From the NCBI GenBank assembly GCA_022842805.1, contig JALHOX010000046.1, positions 8,474 through 15,618 of the forward strand: DNA of 7,145 nt. Reading direction: 5' to 3'. Of this stretch, positions 1-5,188 are shown piece after piece; the stretch's first letter is position 1, and every line of letters starts with the position of its first letter. Both the position numbers and the translations under genes were made by a program. This DNA comes from Phycisphaerae bacterium. GTDB taxonomy: Bacteria > Planctomycetota > Phycisphaerae > UBA1845 > Fen-1342. Below the pieces are notes generated by a model that did not search any database, was not told the DNA's origin, and worked only from the letters and a program-made list of their open reading frames with translations.

Positions 1-800
1 GCGTCGCTCGAGCGCGCATGAGCCGGGGTGACGCTATGGGCCTCAAGCGGAGAGGACCACGCCCCCTCAAGCTCCCACGCCGGCCGACCAGGGGCGGCGT
101 CGGCCGAGCGGCGGACGCGCTCCGCAAACCACTCCTGCAACGTCGCGAGCGAGGCCGCGACGCCGGCGGCGTTTTCGTCGCTCGCGCTGGTGCTGCGCAG
201 GGCCTCGAGCCGCCGCGCAGCGGCAAGCGGCGCGCCCGCGCCCGCCATCGCGATGATCTGTTGGATTGCGTAGCGCCCGCCCGCGCCGCCGCTGCGCACG
301 ACCGACAGCGCCTGCGCCGCGGCGGCGAAGCGCCCCGCGTCGATCAACCGGTCGACGAGTTCGGTCGCCGCCGAATCCCAAAGCGTCGCCGCTCGATATT
401 CGACGAAGATTTGTCGCAGCGCCGCGAGGTCGTGTTGGCGCTTGGCGCGATCGAATCGCCCGCGCACCAACGCGCCGAAGCGCTCTTCGAAATTCGCGCG
501 TGCGTCGGGCGGCAGGAGCTCCTGCAAGCGCAGCCGCTCGCGCCAGGTCGGGTAGAGCGTGCGTCCGCCCGGCGCCACGAGCAGCTCTTCGCCCGTGGCG
601 GGCAGCCGGGTCATGAGCTCAAACGCCACCGCGTATTCGCCACCCTGGATCGCTTGCTGAATCTGCCCCGACAGGAGCTGTGCCTCATTGCTCTGAGGCA
701 GCGTCGCTGTGCCGGAGACGCTCGCCTCATCGACCTGCGCCGCCACCGGCGCCACGGCCAGCAGGCTCGCGAGCAGAAGCACAATCGATTGGGGGCGCAT
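1..800 (-). CDS. Secreted planctomycete-type protein, probably N-terminus of a PQQ-like beta-propeller repeat protein (partial, runs off left edge)
   Basis: An open frame runs from an ATG at 798-800 through the left edge without a stop, giving 266 codons of an incomplete protein. Residues 1-21 look like a Sec signal peptide (Arg near the start, a Leu/Val/Ala core, then a VAA cleavage-like site before Gln22). The mature part is helical. It includes a segment with 'LLPPDARANFEERFG' near residues 95-109, an 'LAALRQIFVEY' helix near 126-136 and a 'LVDRLIDAGRFAAAAQAL' helix-turn-helix near 148-165. From memory of the family, this order (a short repeat about a 'gEY..AF.L' unit, then 'LP.(D/E).....yr.rfg', then 'gDl.aLr....ey') is the usual N-terminal region of planctomycete PQQ-binding-like beta-propeller proteins. 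The propeller itself would lie outside the window, so the assignment is inferred. Only a distant GGAG (13 nt upstream) precedes the ATG. A role in the periplasm or at the envelope is likely; the substrate is unknown. Confidence 0.65.
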   Translation of the reverse strand, partial: MRPQSIVLLLASLLAVAPVAAQVDEASVSGTATLPQSNEAQLLSGQIQQAIQGGEYAVAFELMTRLPATGEELLVAPGGRTLYPTWRERLRLQELLPPDARANFEERFGALVRGRFDRAKRQHDLAALRQIFVEYRAATLWDSAATELVDRLIDAGRFAAAAQALSVVRSGGAGGRYAIQQIIAMAGAGAPLAAARRLEALRSTSASDENAAGVAASLATLQEWFAERVRRSADAAPGRPAWELEGAWSSPLEAHSVTPAHARSSD

Positions 801-1007
801 CGACAACGGGCGACTCCGGGCTGTCCCGGGGGCGCGCGTCCTCGCGGAAGCGCGGTTTTTGCGGGACTGCCGACGGGCAAAGCTCTTGCAGAGTTTATCG
901 GTGATTTTGGCGAAGCGCTCGGATCGCGCAAATGCCGCATGAGAATCGACAGCCGCCGGACGCGCTTTCGTACGAAGGCGGGATAGCGCCGGCGCACCGC
1001 ACCGAAA

Positions 1008-1052
1008 CGCGCAGCGACCGGTCAGGCGTGACGCCGGACCGGTCGCTGCGCG
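1008..1052 (-). terminator. Long perfect hairpin downstream of the two-gene small-protein unit
   Basis: Two perfectly complementary 16-base arms (1008-1023 and 1037-1052) flank a 13-base centre, which itself contains an inner GGCG/CGCC pairing. The structure starts about 30 nt after the stop codon of the 88-codon gene at 1083-1349. On the minus strand the stem is followed by only three T residues (TTTCGG), so it is a very stable hairpin with a weak U-tract. It is symmetrical, with AAA on both plus-strand flanks, so it could also act on plus-strand transcripts or serve as an mRNA 3'-end stabiliser. Confidence 0.6.
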
Positions 1053-1082
1053 AAATCTGAGAGTGGGGCCACTGGTCGGCTG

Positions 1083-1349
1083 TTAGCCGTCCTGCGTCGT
1101 CACGAACGGATCGCCGGGGCAAAACGGCGGGAAGGTGCATGAGGGGTCGACTTCGACGTCTACGCCCGGGCCCTGGTAGCCCGACGTCAGAAAGCGGAAT
1201 GTGACCGGGTCACAGGCCAACACCGAGCCGCAAGGGTTGAAATCCCGCAGGAAGCCGACCGCGTTGCCGCAGCCGCCCAACTGGAAAGCCGTGCCGCTCA
1301 GAATCGTGGCCATGGCAGCGATCCGCTGCGCCCGACGATTGTCTCGCAT
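1083..1349 (-). CDS. Small exported Cys-rich protein of the tandem family (member 1)
   Basis: This is an 88-residue protein of unrecognised function. The start is the ATG at 1347-1349, because AGGAG lies 10 nt upstream. A TTG three codons earlier sits almost on top of that ribosome site and is unlikely. Residues 1-9 are basic. Residues 10-25 are hydrophobic and contain 'SGTAFQLGGC', where LGGC at about 24-27 is an acceptable lipobox, so this member is the best candidate for a lipoprotein. The tail holds four more Cys in two pairs (about residues 39/46 and 70/75), with Pro and Gly around them and Asp/Glu/Val between them, suggesting disulfides in an oxidising compartment. It lies 67 nt downstream of the member at 1417-1647, probably in the same transcript, and is followed by a long hairpin. 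Confidence 0.72.
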   Translation of the reverse strand: MRDNRRAQRIAAMATILSGTAFQLGGCGNAVGFLRDFNPCGSVLACDPVTFRFLTSGYQGPGVDVEVDPSCTFPPFCPGDPFVTTQDG

Positions 1350-1416
1350 GACGACCAAACTCCTGATGCTGACGAAAAATCGACACGCAAAGCCGGCGCA
1401 TCGGCCGGCCGCGCAC

Positions 1417-1647
1417 TCAGGCCGCCGCGAGGTTCGGGCAATCCAGCAGAACCGCGACCGGCGTGCAGAAGTTAAAGAACCCGGTGCCCTGGCAATTCAG
1501 CAGCGAGCAGAAATCGAACGCGCCCAGCGCGAAGCTGGTGTACAACTCCGCACAGCCGTTCGTCTCTGTGAGCACCTGAAACGTCATGCCGGCGGTCAGC
1601 AACCCCAGCAACTTCGCATATCGGCCACGCATTCGCGCCCTGCTCAC
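1417..1647 (-). CDS. Small exported Cys-rich protein of the tandem family (member 2), GTG start
   Basis: This is a 76-residue protein of unknown function if read from the GTG at 1645-1647. AAGGAG lies exactly 6 nt upstream, which favours the GTG over the in-frame ATG at 1630-1632 (71 residues). It has a basic start (SRARMRGRYAK), then a hydrophobic stretch 'LLGLLTAGMTFQ', then 'NGC' about nine residues later. The tail is hydrophobic and contains four more cysteines (FC, NC, FC, DC) among Phe, Leu and Val residues. It shares with the other members the basic N-terminus, the short hydrophobic core, the TFQ signature and the Gly-Cys. It appears to be the first gene of a two-gene unit with a promoter-like sequence at 1704-1732. 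The protein is probably exported or membrane-associated; whether the Cys is lipidated is open, because the -3 position is Thr rather than Leu. Confidence 0.72.
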   Translation of the reverse strand: MSRARMRGRYAKLLGLLTAGMTFQVLTETNGCAELYTSFALGAFDFCSLLNCQGTGFFNFCTPVAVLLDCPNLAAA

Positions 1648-1653
1648 GCCGAA

Positions 1654-1659
1654 CTCCTT
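1654..1659 (-). promoter_or_regulatory. Ribosome binding site AAGGAG that selects a GTG start
   Basis: On the minus strand AAGGAG is followed by six bases and then GTG (1647-1645). The in-frame ATG 15 nt further on would leave 21 nt, too far for this site. Confidence 0.7.
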
Positions 1660-1703
1660 CCGTTGATCTTCGACTCGTCTCGCGACGGCTCTGCGACAAA
1701 GCA

Positions 1704-1732
1704 AATATATTCGAGCGTCAAGTGCCCGGCAA
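1704..1732 (-). promoter_or_regulatory. Sigma70-like promoter for the two-gene small-protein unit
   Basis: On the minus strand TTGCCG (1732-1727) and TATATT (1709-1704) are separated by exactly 17 bases. They match the -35 and -10 consensus at 4/6 and 5/6 positions. The -10 box sits in one of the few AT-rich patches of this GC-rich region. It would give a 5' leader of roughly 50 nt before the GTG at 1647. This is a prediction by eye; no start site is known. Confidence 0.5.
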
Positions 1733-2142
1733 TCGTCGCGCGCTGCGCTTCACGATTTCGCCCGGCGCGGCCGGTTCGAGGCAGCGACGTGCGGCCGAAT
1801 GGTCGCGACGGCGAAGGGGTCTGCGCGCCGCGCGTGCACACGACTCGGGTCGACACCGCGCACAACGATCAGCGCGCGATGCGCATTTCGCAGATTGCGC
1901 GCCCGGCCACTTCAAGCTCGGCTCTGCGTTCACCGATCGAATCATCGGCGCGATCGGCGCACGATCACGGTCCAGCCCGCTGACTCGTCGACAGGGTGAG
2001 ACGCGATGACGACCAATCAAGTTCCGCAGGTGATGCCCCGCCCCGCCATGACCGATGTCGCCGACGGATCCGCCGCCGCGCGGACCGCCGCGCCGGCCGC
2101 GGATCGCGCCGCTTCCGGCGCTCGCGGGTGGGTCAGCGGCGT
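1733..2142. other. Gene-free spacer between the two small-protein units
   Basis: I see no convincing gene on either strand. The open frames here are rich in Arg, Ala and Pro, typical of non-coding GC-rich DNA. They lack hydrophobic or domain-like segments and none shows the N-terminal pattern of the neighbouring tiny genes. One small inverted repeat (CCGATCG at 1933-1939 and CGATCGG at 1951-1957) is present, with an 11-base loop. The spacer is much longer than the 49-132 nt gaps between the other small genes, in line with it separating two transcription units. Confidence 0.6.
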
Positions 2143-2187
2143 GCAAAAACGAAAACGGGCGACGCGCGAGAATTTCGCGTGCCGCCC
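2143..2187 (-). terminator. Strong intrinsic terminator of the four-gene small-protein unit
   Basis: Read on the minus strand, a 13-base arm (2187-2175) pairs with 2169-2157 over a 5-base loop. The stem contains one G-U pair and one A-C mismatch. It is followed directly by GTTTTCGTTTTT (2156-2145). This is a classic Rho-independent terminator, about 45 nt after the stop of the 39-codon gene at 2232-2351. A second, smaller hairpin (CGGGCC/GGCCCG, 2204-2219) precedes it. Confidence 0.8.
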
Positions 2188-2231
2188 ATTTGAAATTCGA
2201 TCACGGGCCGGGTGGCCCGAGACGATTCGGC

Positions 2232-2351
2232 TTAGCCCAGGTTGAGGCCCGGGATCTGCAGGCCGTTCCCGATGTTCGGGATGCAGTTCAGGCCCAGCGC
2301 CATGGTGTAACCGGCGGCGAGCAGAACCAGCAGGGTGATCTTGCGGCTCAT
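2232..2351 (-). CDS. Tiny exported peptide of the tandem family (member 3), 39 residues
   Basis: The shortest member, with ATG at 2349-2351 and TAA at 2232-2234. GAGGAG lies 6 nt before the ATG, an ideal ribosome site. The peptide begins MSRK, followed by the hydrophobic core 'ITLLVLLAAGYTMALGLNC' and then a short tail rich in Ile, Pro, Gly, Asn and Leu ('IPNIGNGLQIPGLNLG'). If the Cys at residue 23 is the first mature residue, the mature peptide is only 17 residues. Here the family's T(F/M)Q signature is reduced to TMA. It is the last gene of the four-gene unit and a strong terminator follows. Function unknown; a peptide signal, structural lipopeptide or toxin-like molecule cannot be told apart from sequence. 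Confidence 0.68.
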   Translation of the reverse strand: MSRKITLLVLLAAGYTMALGLNCIPNIGNGLQIPGLNLG

Positions 2352-2483
2352 GGAGTACTCCTCAAGAGACTCGCCCGAGACAACGCACCCCGATCCTTCG
2401 AGGGCGTCGCGGACGATTCACGTTTCACGTTCGCGCGTCGCACGCTGCCACGCGCGTCATCGAACCGAGAGCGATCGGCTGAA

Positions 2484-2648
2484 TTAGCCGAACAGCTCTT
2501 CCTGGAGGACGTCCAGGGCAACGTTGACAACGCGGTTCTCGCCCGGGAAGCCGCCGTTGAAGAAACCGTTCCAAAACGCGCTCAGGCAGCCGTTCTGGAA
2601 CACGGTCGCGCCGGCCAGCAGCGCGCTCAGCGTAATCCACTTCTTCAT
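2484..2648 (-). CDS. Tiny exported protein of the tandem family (member 4), 54 residues
   Basis: ATG at 2646-2648, TAA at 2484-2486, with GAGGAG 8 nt upstream. It starts MKKWITL, then 'SALLAGATVFQNGC', placing Cys at residue 21. A Phe/Asn/Gly-rich segment with aromatic residues follows ('LSAFWNGFFNGGFPGE', about 22-37). The C-terminus is amphipathic, 'NVALDVLQEELFG', probably helical and acidic. The N-terminal half follows the same plan as its neighbours while the tail shares nothing obvious with them. It is separated from member 5 by 98 nt and from member 3 by 132 nt. No known family recognised. Confidence 0.75.
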   Translation of the reverse strand: MKKWITLSALLAGATVFQNGCLSAFWNGFFNGGFPGENRVVNVALDVLQEELFG

Positions 2649-2746
2649 TTTGTTTGCTCCTCAATGGCCGACGCACGCTCGACGATGGCGAACTTTGCGG
2701 TCGGCGGTGAATTCGAGTTAGTTCAGTTCCGTCCGAACGAGTTGGT

Positions 2747-2905
2747 TTAGTCGACGCCGGTCAGCACGATGGTCGTGCCGATCAGATCGCCCAGGAAACG
2801 AGCGACGTTGCGGAAACCGCCGCCGTCGCCGCAGCCCCAACCGCCCCAGAACTGGAACGTGGCCGCAGTCAGCGCCAACATCATCAGCTTGTGCTTGATC
2901 TTCAT
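2747..2905 (-). CDS. Tiny exported protein of the tandem family (member 5), 52 residues
   Basis: ATG at 2903-2905, TAA at 2747-2749. A GGAG followed by a GA-rich run lies about 10 nt upstream, a somewhat looser ribosome site than those of its neighbours. The N-terminus is MKIKHK, then 'LMMLALTAATFQFW', then a Gly/Trp-rich 'GGWGCGDGGG' with Cys at residue 25. The tail 'FRNVARFLGDLIGTTIVLTGVD' is hydrophobic with a few charges and would form an amphipathic helix or short membrane-contacting segment. The ATFQ signature and following Gly-Cys tie it to the other members. It lies 49 nt after member 6, the closest spacing in the set. Function unknown. Confidence 0.75.
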   Translation of the reverse strand: MKIKHKLMMLALTAATFQFWGGWGCGDGGGFRNVARFLGDLIGTTIVLTGVD

Positions 2906-2954
2906 CTGTCTCTCTCTCCGATTCGTTGTTGTTGTCGTTTCGACCCGCGGCTGT

Positions 2955-3086
2955 TTAGTCAAACAGGACCGCAACAATCGCGCGCTGCACCCAGGCATTG
3001 AGGCAGCCATCGCTCCCGAGGGCGAACTGCATCGTCATACCCGTCGTCATCAGCGTTGCGAACTTCAGCCAGAGCTTCTTGCTCAT
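2955..3086 (-). CDS. Tiny exported protein of the tandem family (member 6), 43 residues, first gene of the unit
   Basis: ATG at 3084-3086, TAA at 2955-2957. AAGGAGG (3094-3100) stands 7 nt upstream, the strongest ribosome site in the window. It starts MSKKLWLK, then 'FATLMTTGMTMQFALGSDGC' (Cys at residue 28), then a hydrophobic tail 'LNAWVQRAIVAVLFD' of only 15 residues. The TMQ here corresponds to TFQ in the others. As the first gene of the four-gene unit it would follow a promoter in the 3087-3210 spacer, but I could not pick a convincing one there. Function unknown. Confidence 0.74.
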   Translation of the reverse strand: MSKKLWLKFATLMTTGMTMQFALGSDGCLNAWVQRAIVAVLFD

Positions 3087-3093
3087 CGTCGAG

Positions 3094-3100
3094 CCTCCTT
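3094..3100 (-). promoter_or_regulatory. Ribosome binding site AAGGAGG of the first tiny gene
   Basis: Seven consecutive bases complementary to the 3' end of 16S rRNA, placed 7 nt before the ATG at 3086. Together with GAGGAG, GAGGAG and AAGGAG before other members, it is strong evidence that these very short frames are translated. Confidence 0.75.
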
Positions 3101-3210
3101 CTTTGTAGAAACTCTTCCAGACCCACGTTCAGCCGTCGACGAATGAACATCGAACCTGCCGAACAACCATCAACACCAACGGTCGGATCAAGGACGCTCA
3201 CTCGAATTCG

Positions 3211-3236
3211 AAAAGGCCATTCGCGAATCGAATGCC
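3211..3236 (-). terminator. Probable terminator downstream of mtnA
   Basis: On the minus strand, GGCATTCG (from 3236) can pair with CGAATGGCC (ending 3215), with one bulged base and a short loop. TTTT (3214-3211) follows. It lies about 83 nt after the mtnA stop and before the small-gene unit, so it would insulate the two. The stem is modest. Confidence 0.42.
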
Positions 3237-3318
3237 AGTGATCAGACCGCGCCAGAAAATTCGTCGCGAAAGATTACGCCTGACAGCCGGCGTTGCAAGG
3301 GCTTTCGGCAAAAAATTT

Positions 3319-4452
3319 TTATCGCCCTGCTCGCAGCACGCTCGCCACCGTACTCTCCGAAACCGGTTGCGCAACCCCATTTTCCGTGATTATGCCGGCA
3401 ATCAGCCCCGCCGGGGTCACGTCAAATGCCGGATTAAACACCCGCGCCCCGGCCGGAATTACTACGTTTCCACCCCATTCGCGCAGTTCCTGCTCGCTCC
3501 GTTCCTCGATCGGAATCTCCGCCCCACTAGCGCATTTCAGATCAAACGTGCTGCTCGGCGCCGCGACATAAAACGGCACTTTGTGATGCGCCGCCAGCAC
3601 CGCCACCGAATAGGTGCCGATCTTGTTCGCCGCGTCGCCGTTGGCGGCGATGCGATCCGCCCCGACGATCACCGCCGAGATCTCGCCCCGCCTCATCAGC
3701 CAGCCGGCCATGTTGTCGCAAATCACGGTCACGTCGACCCCCGCCGCCGCCAACTCAAATGCCGTCAGCCGCGCCCCCTGCAGCAGCGGACGCGTCTCGT
3801 CGGCGAACACCCGAAATCGCTTGCCGCGCTCGTGAGCGACGTAGATCGCCGCCAGCGCCGTACCCCACGCCGTGGTCGCCAAGGCGCCGGCGTTGCAGTG
3901 TGTCAGCACCGCCCCGCTGCTCGGCATCAGGTCGGCCCCGTGCTCGCCGATCCGCCGACAGACGGCGGTGTCCTCGGCCATCATCCGCCGCGCTTCTTTC
4001 AGCAGTTCGCCCCAGACGGCCTCGAGATCGGAGTCTGCCAAATGGTGGCAGCGCTCGATGGTCTTTCGCCCGGTCTCGGCCATGCGCTGACAGGCCCACA
4101 TTAGATTGACCGCGGTCGGTCGGGCCTGACCGAGATAGGCGACCACCCGGTCCAGCTCGCGCGCAAAATCGTCCAGACTCGCCCCCCGCCGGTCGCGCTG
4201 CTCGCGCATTCCAAGGCAAACCCCAAACGCCGCCGCCACCCCGATCGCCGGCGCCCCCCGCACCGACAGCCGCCGGATGGCAGCATGCACCTGCTCGGCG
4301 CTGCGGCAATCCAAAAACTCGACGGCACCGGGCAGCCGGGTCTGATCGAGCAGCCGGAGAAATCCGTTGGCCTCTCCCACCCACTCGATGGTGGCGGGCA
4401 GATTGCCGGGAAAAGACTTGGCAAAGGGACTGGCGGGCGATGAAACGCTCAT
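3319..4452 (-). CDS. mtnA: S-methyl-5-thioribose-1-phosphate isomerase
   Basis: This 377-residue enzyme converts 5-methylthioribose-1-phosphate to 5-methylthioribulose-1-phosphate in the methionine salvage pathway, in the cytoplasm. Visible family motifs: RGAPAIG at 65-71, 'THCNAGALAT' with the catalytic Cys at 186, 'GADRIAANGDAANKIGTYS' with the catalytic Asp at 266, and 'NPAFDVTPAGLIAGIITENG' near the C-terminus. The Cys and Asp context separates it from the related eIF2B regulatory subunits. Length is close to the usual 340-370 residues. The excess is an N-terminal stretch of about 19 residues (MSVSSPASPFAKSFPGNLP) before 'ATIEW', where many homologues begin. The ATG at 4452 has only a weak ribosome site. 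No other methionine-salvage genes are next to it. It lies 85 nt after the anti-sigma gene with a hairpin between, so it is probably a separate transcript. Confidence 0.95.
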   Translation of the reverse strand: MSVSSPASPFAKSFPGNLPATIEWVGEANGFLRLLDQTRLPGAVEFLDCRSAEQVHAAIRRLSVRGAPAIGVAAAFGVCLGMREQRDRRGASLDDFARELDRVVAYLGQARPTAVNLMWACQRMAETGRKTIERCHHLADSDLEAVWGELLKEARRMMAEDTAVCRRIGEHGADLMPSSGAVLTHCNAGALATTAWGTALAAIYVAHERGKRFRVFADETRPLLQGARLTAFELAAAGVDVTVICDNMAGWLMRRGEISAVIVGADRIAANGDAANKIGTYSVAVLAAHHKVPFYVAAPSSTFDLKCASGAEIPIEERSEQELREWGGNVVIPAGARVFNPAFDVTPAGLIAGIITENGVAQPVSESTVASVLRAGR

Positions 4453-4496
4453 GGTTGCCGCGTGTTTTACCCGCTCGGCGACGGTCAGGGAACCGC

Positions 4497-4522
4497 GCGG
4501 CGCGCCGATCAGCGCGCCGCGG
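4497..4522 (-). terminator. GC-rich hairpin after the sigma/anti-sigma pair
   Basis: Perfect 10-bp arms (4497-4506 and 4513-4522) around a 6-base loop, beginning 15 nt after the anti-sigma stop codon. On the minus strand it is followed by GTTCCC, so there is no real T run. It may be a Rho-independent-like pause or 3'-end hairpin separating this pair from mtnA. Confidence 0.4.
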
Positions 4523-4537
4523 GCCGCTTTGTGGCGA

Positions 4538-5188
4538 TCAGGCCGCCTTGTCCGTCAACGACGAAACGATCAGCAGCAAGCACCCATTGGTGGTCGATTG
4601 CACGCCATGGTGCGACCCGCGGGCCATGCGCTGATAGTCGCCGGCGTAGAAGATCTCATCACCGGCTTTGAGGTCGCCTTCGAGAACGAGGCACTCTTCG
4701 GCGCCGTCGTGCTCATGGCCGGGCCAGGCCGTCCCGGGAGCCATGCGGATGAGCGCCGTCATCTGATTTCGCTCGCGGTCGACGAATAGCCGCCGTACGC
4801 GGACGCCGGGCACGCCGGTCTCTTCCCAGCCGCCCTGGTCCTTGGCCGCAGCGCGGACGATCACATTTTCTTCGTCGCCGTCGCCGGACCAGTCGCGCCA
4901 CACATGGGTGTGCGGGACATGGTCATCGTGGGCAGCGGCCCGCGCCGCCGGTCGGCTGTCGAGTTTTTTCATCAATTGCTGACGTACTGCGGAACTGGGC
5001 TCGACCGGCTTCAGCCCGGCAAAGAGCGCCTCCACCACACCCTCATAGGAGCGAACCGCCTCGGCGCACGTTGCGCAGCCTTCATCGAGATGGGCCTCGA
5101 ACTCGGTCGCCTGTTCGGGCGGCATTGCGCCCGATGCGTAGAGCGCGGCGAGTTCCTGAGGATCTCCGATCGTGTGCGACATCTTCAC
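4538..5188 (-). CDS. ChrR-type anti-sigma factor: zinc-finger ASD plus cupin domain
   Basis: This 216-residue cytoplasmic protein is expected to bind and silence the ECF sigma factor encoded just upstream. The N-terminal anti-sigma domain has His5 and an H-x4-C-x2-C site (His33, Cys38, Cys41). These correspond to the zinc ligands of Rhodobacter ChrR, with one residue more between His and the first Cys than the usual H-x3-C-x2-C. The C-terminal cupin starts near 'WEETGVPGVRVRRL' (121-134). It holds His158, His160 and Glu164 in 'HEHDGAEE' plus His194, the same spacing as the ChrR cupin metal site. No membrane segment is present. The start is GTG at 5186-5188, overlapping the sigma stop codon as GTGA, with GAGG 4 nt upstream. 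An ATG two codons later (5180-5182) is the alternative. In ChrR the cupin is needed for the response to singlet oxygen; the signal here is unknown. Confidence 0.9.
   Translation of the reverse strand: MKMSHTIGDPQELAALYASGAMPPEQATEFEAHLDEGCATCAEAVRSYEGVVEALFAGLKPVEPSSAVRQQLMKKLDSRPAARAAAHDDHVPHTHVWRDWSGDGDEENVIVRAAAKDQGGWEETGVPGVRVRRLFVDRERNQMTALIRMAPGTAWPGHEHDGAEECLVLEGDLKAGDEIFYAGDYQRMARGSHHGVQSTTNGCLLLIVSSLTDKAA

Noticed and set aside
18..986. Long plus-strand open frame of 322 codons
   Set aside because: It is antisense to the signal-peptide-bearing gene at 1-800. Its product is dominated by Arg, Ala and Gln without domain-like segments, whereas the minus-strand reading has a signal peptide and a recognisable helical region.
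1201..1983. Plus-strand open frame of 260 codons across the two five-Cys genes
   Set aside because: Composition is Arg/Ala/Gln-rich and it lies antisense to two frames with good ribosome sites and export signals. No start signal is visible.
2006..2245. Plus-strand 79-codon frame beginning MTTNQVPQV
   Set aside because: It has a loose GGGTGAG upstream, but the product is low-complexity Ala/Arg, it runs through the strong minus-strand terminator and into the end of a tiny gene, and nothing supports it.
2055..2750. Plus-strand open frame of 231 codons across the tiny genes
   Set aside because: A shadow of the minus-strand tiny genes in GC-rich DNA, with no ribosome site or recognisable domain.
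1083..3086. Reading the array as a CRISPR, a toxin-antitoxin locus or a classical double-glycine bacteriocin cluster
   Set aside because: There are no DNA-level repeats of constant spacing, no antitoxin-like DNA-binding partner, and no transporter, peptidase or modification enzyme in the window. The Gly-Cys site is not a Gly-Gly leader.
3087..3210. A sigma70 promoter for the four-gene small-protein unit
   Set aside because: Several TTG-containing words exist, but none has a -10-like partner at 16-18 nt; TACAAA near 3105 lies too close to the ribosome site.
3232..4104. Plus-strand 290-codon frame
   Set aside because: Antisense to mtnA, whose active-site motifs are unmistakable.
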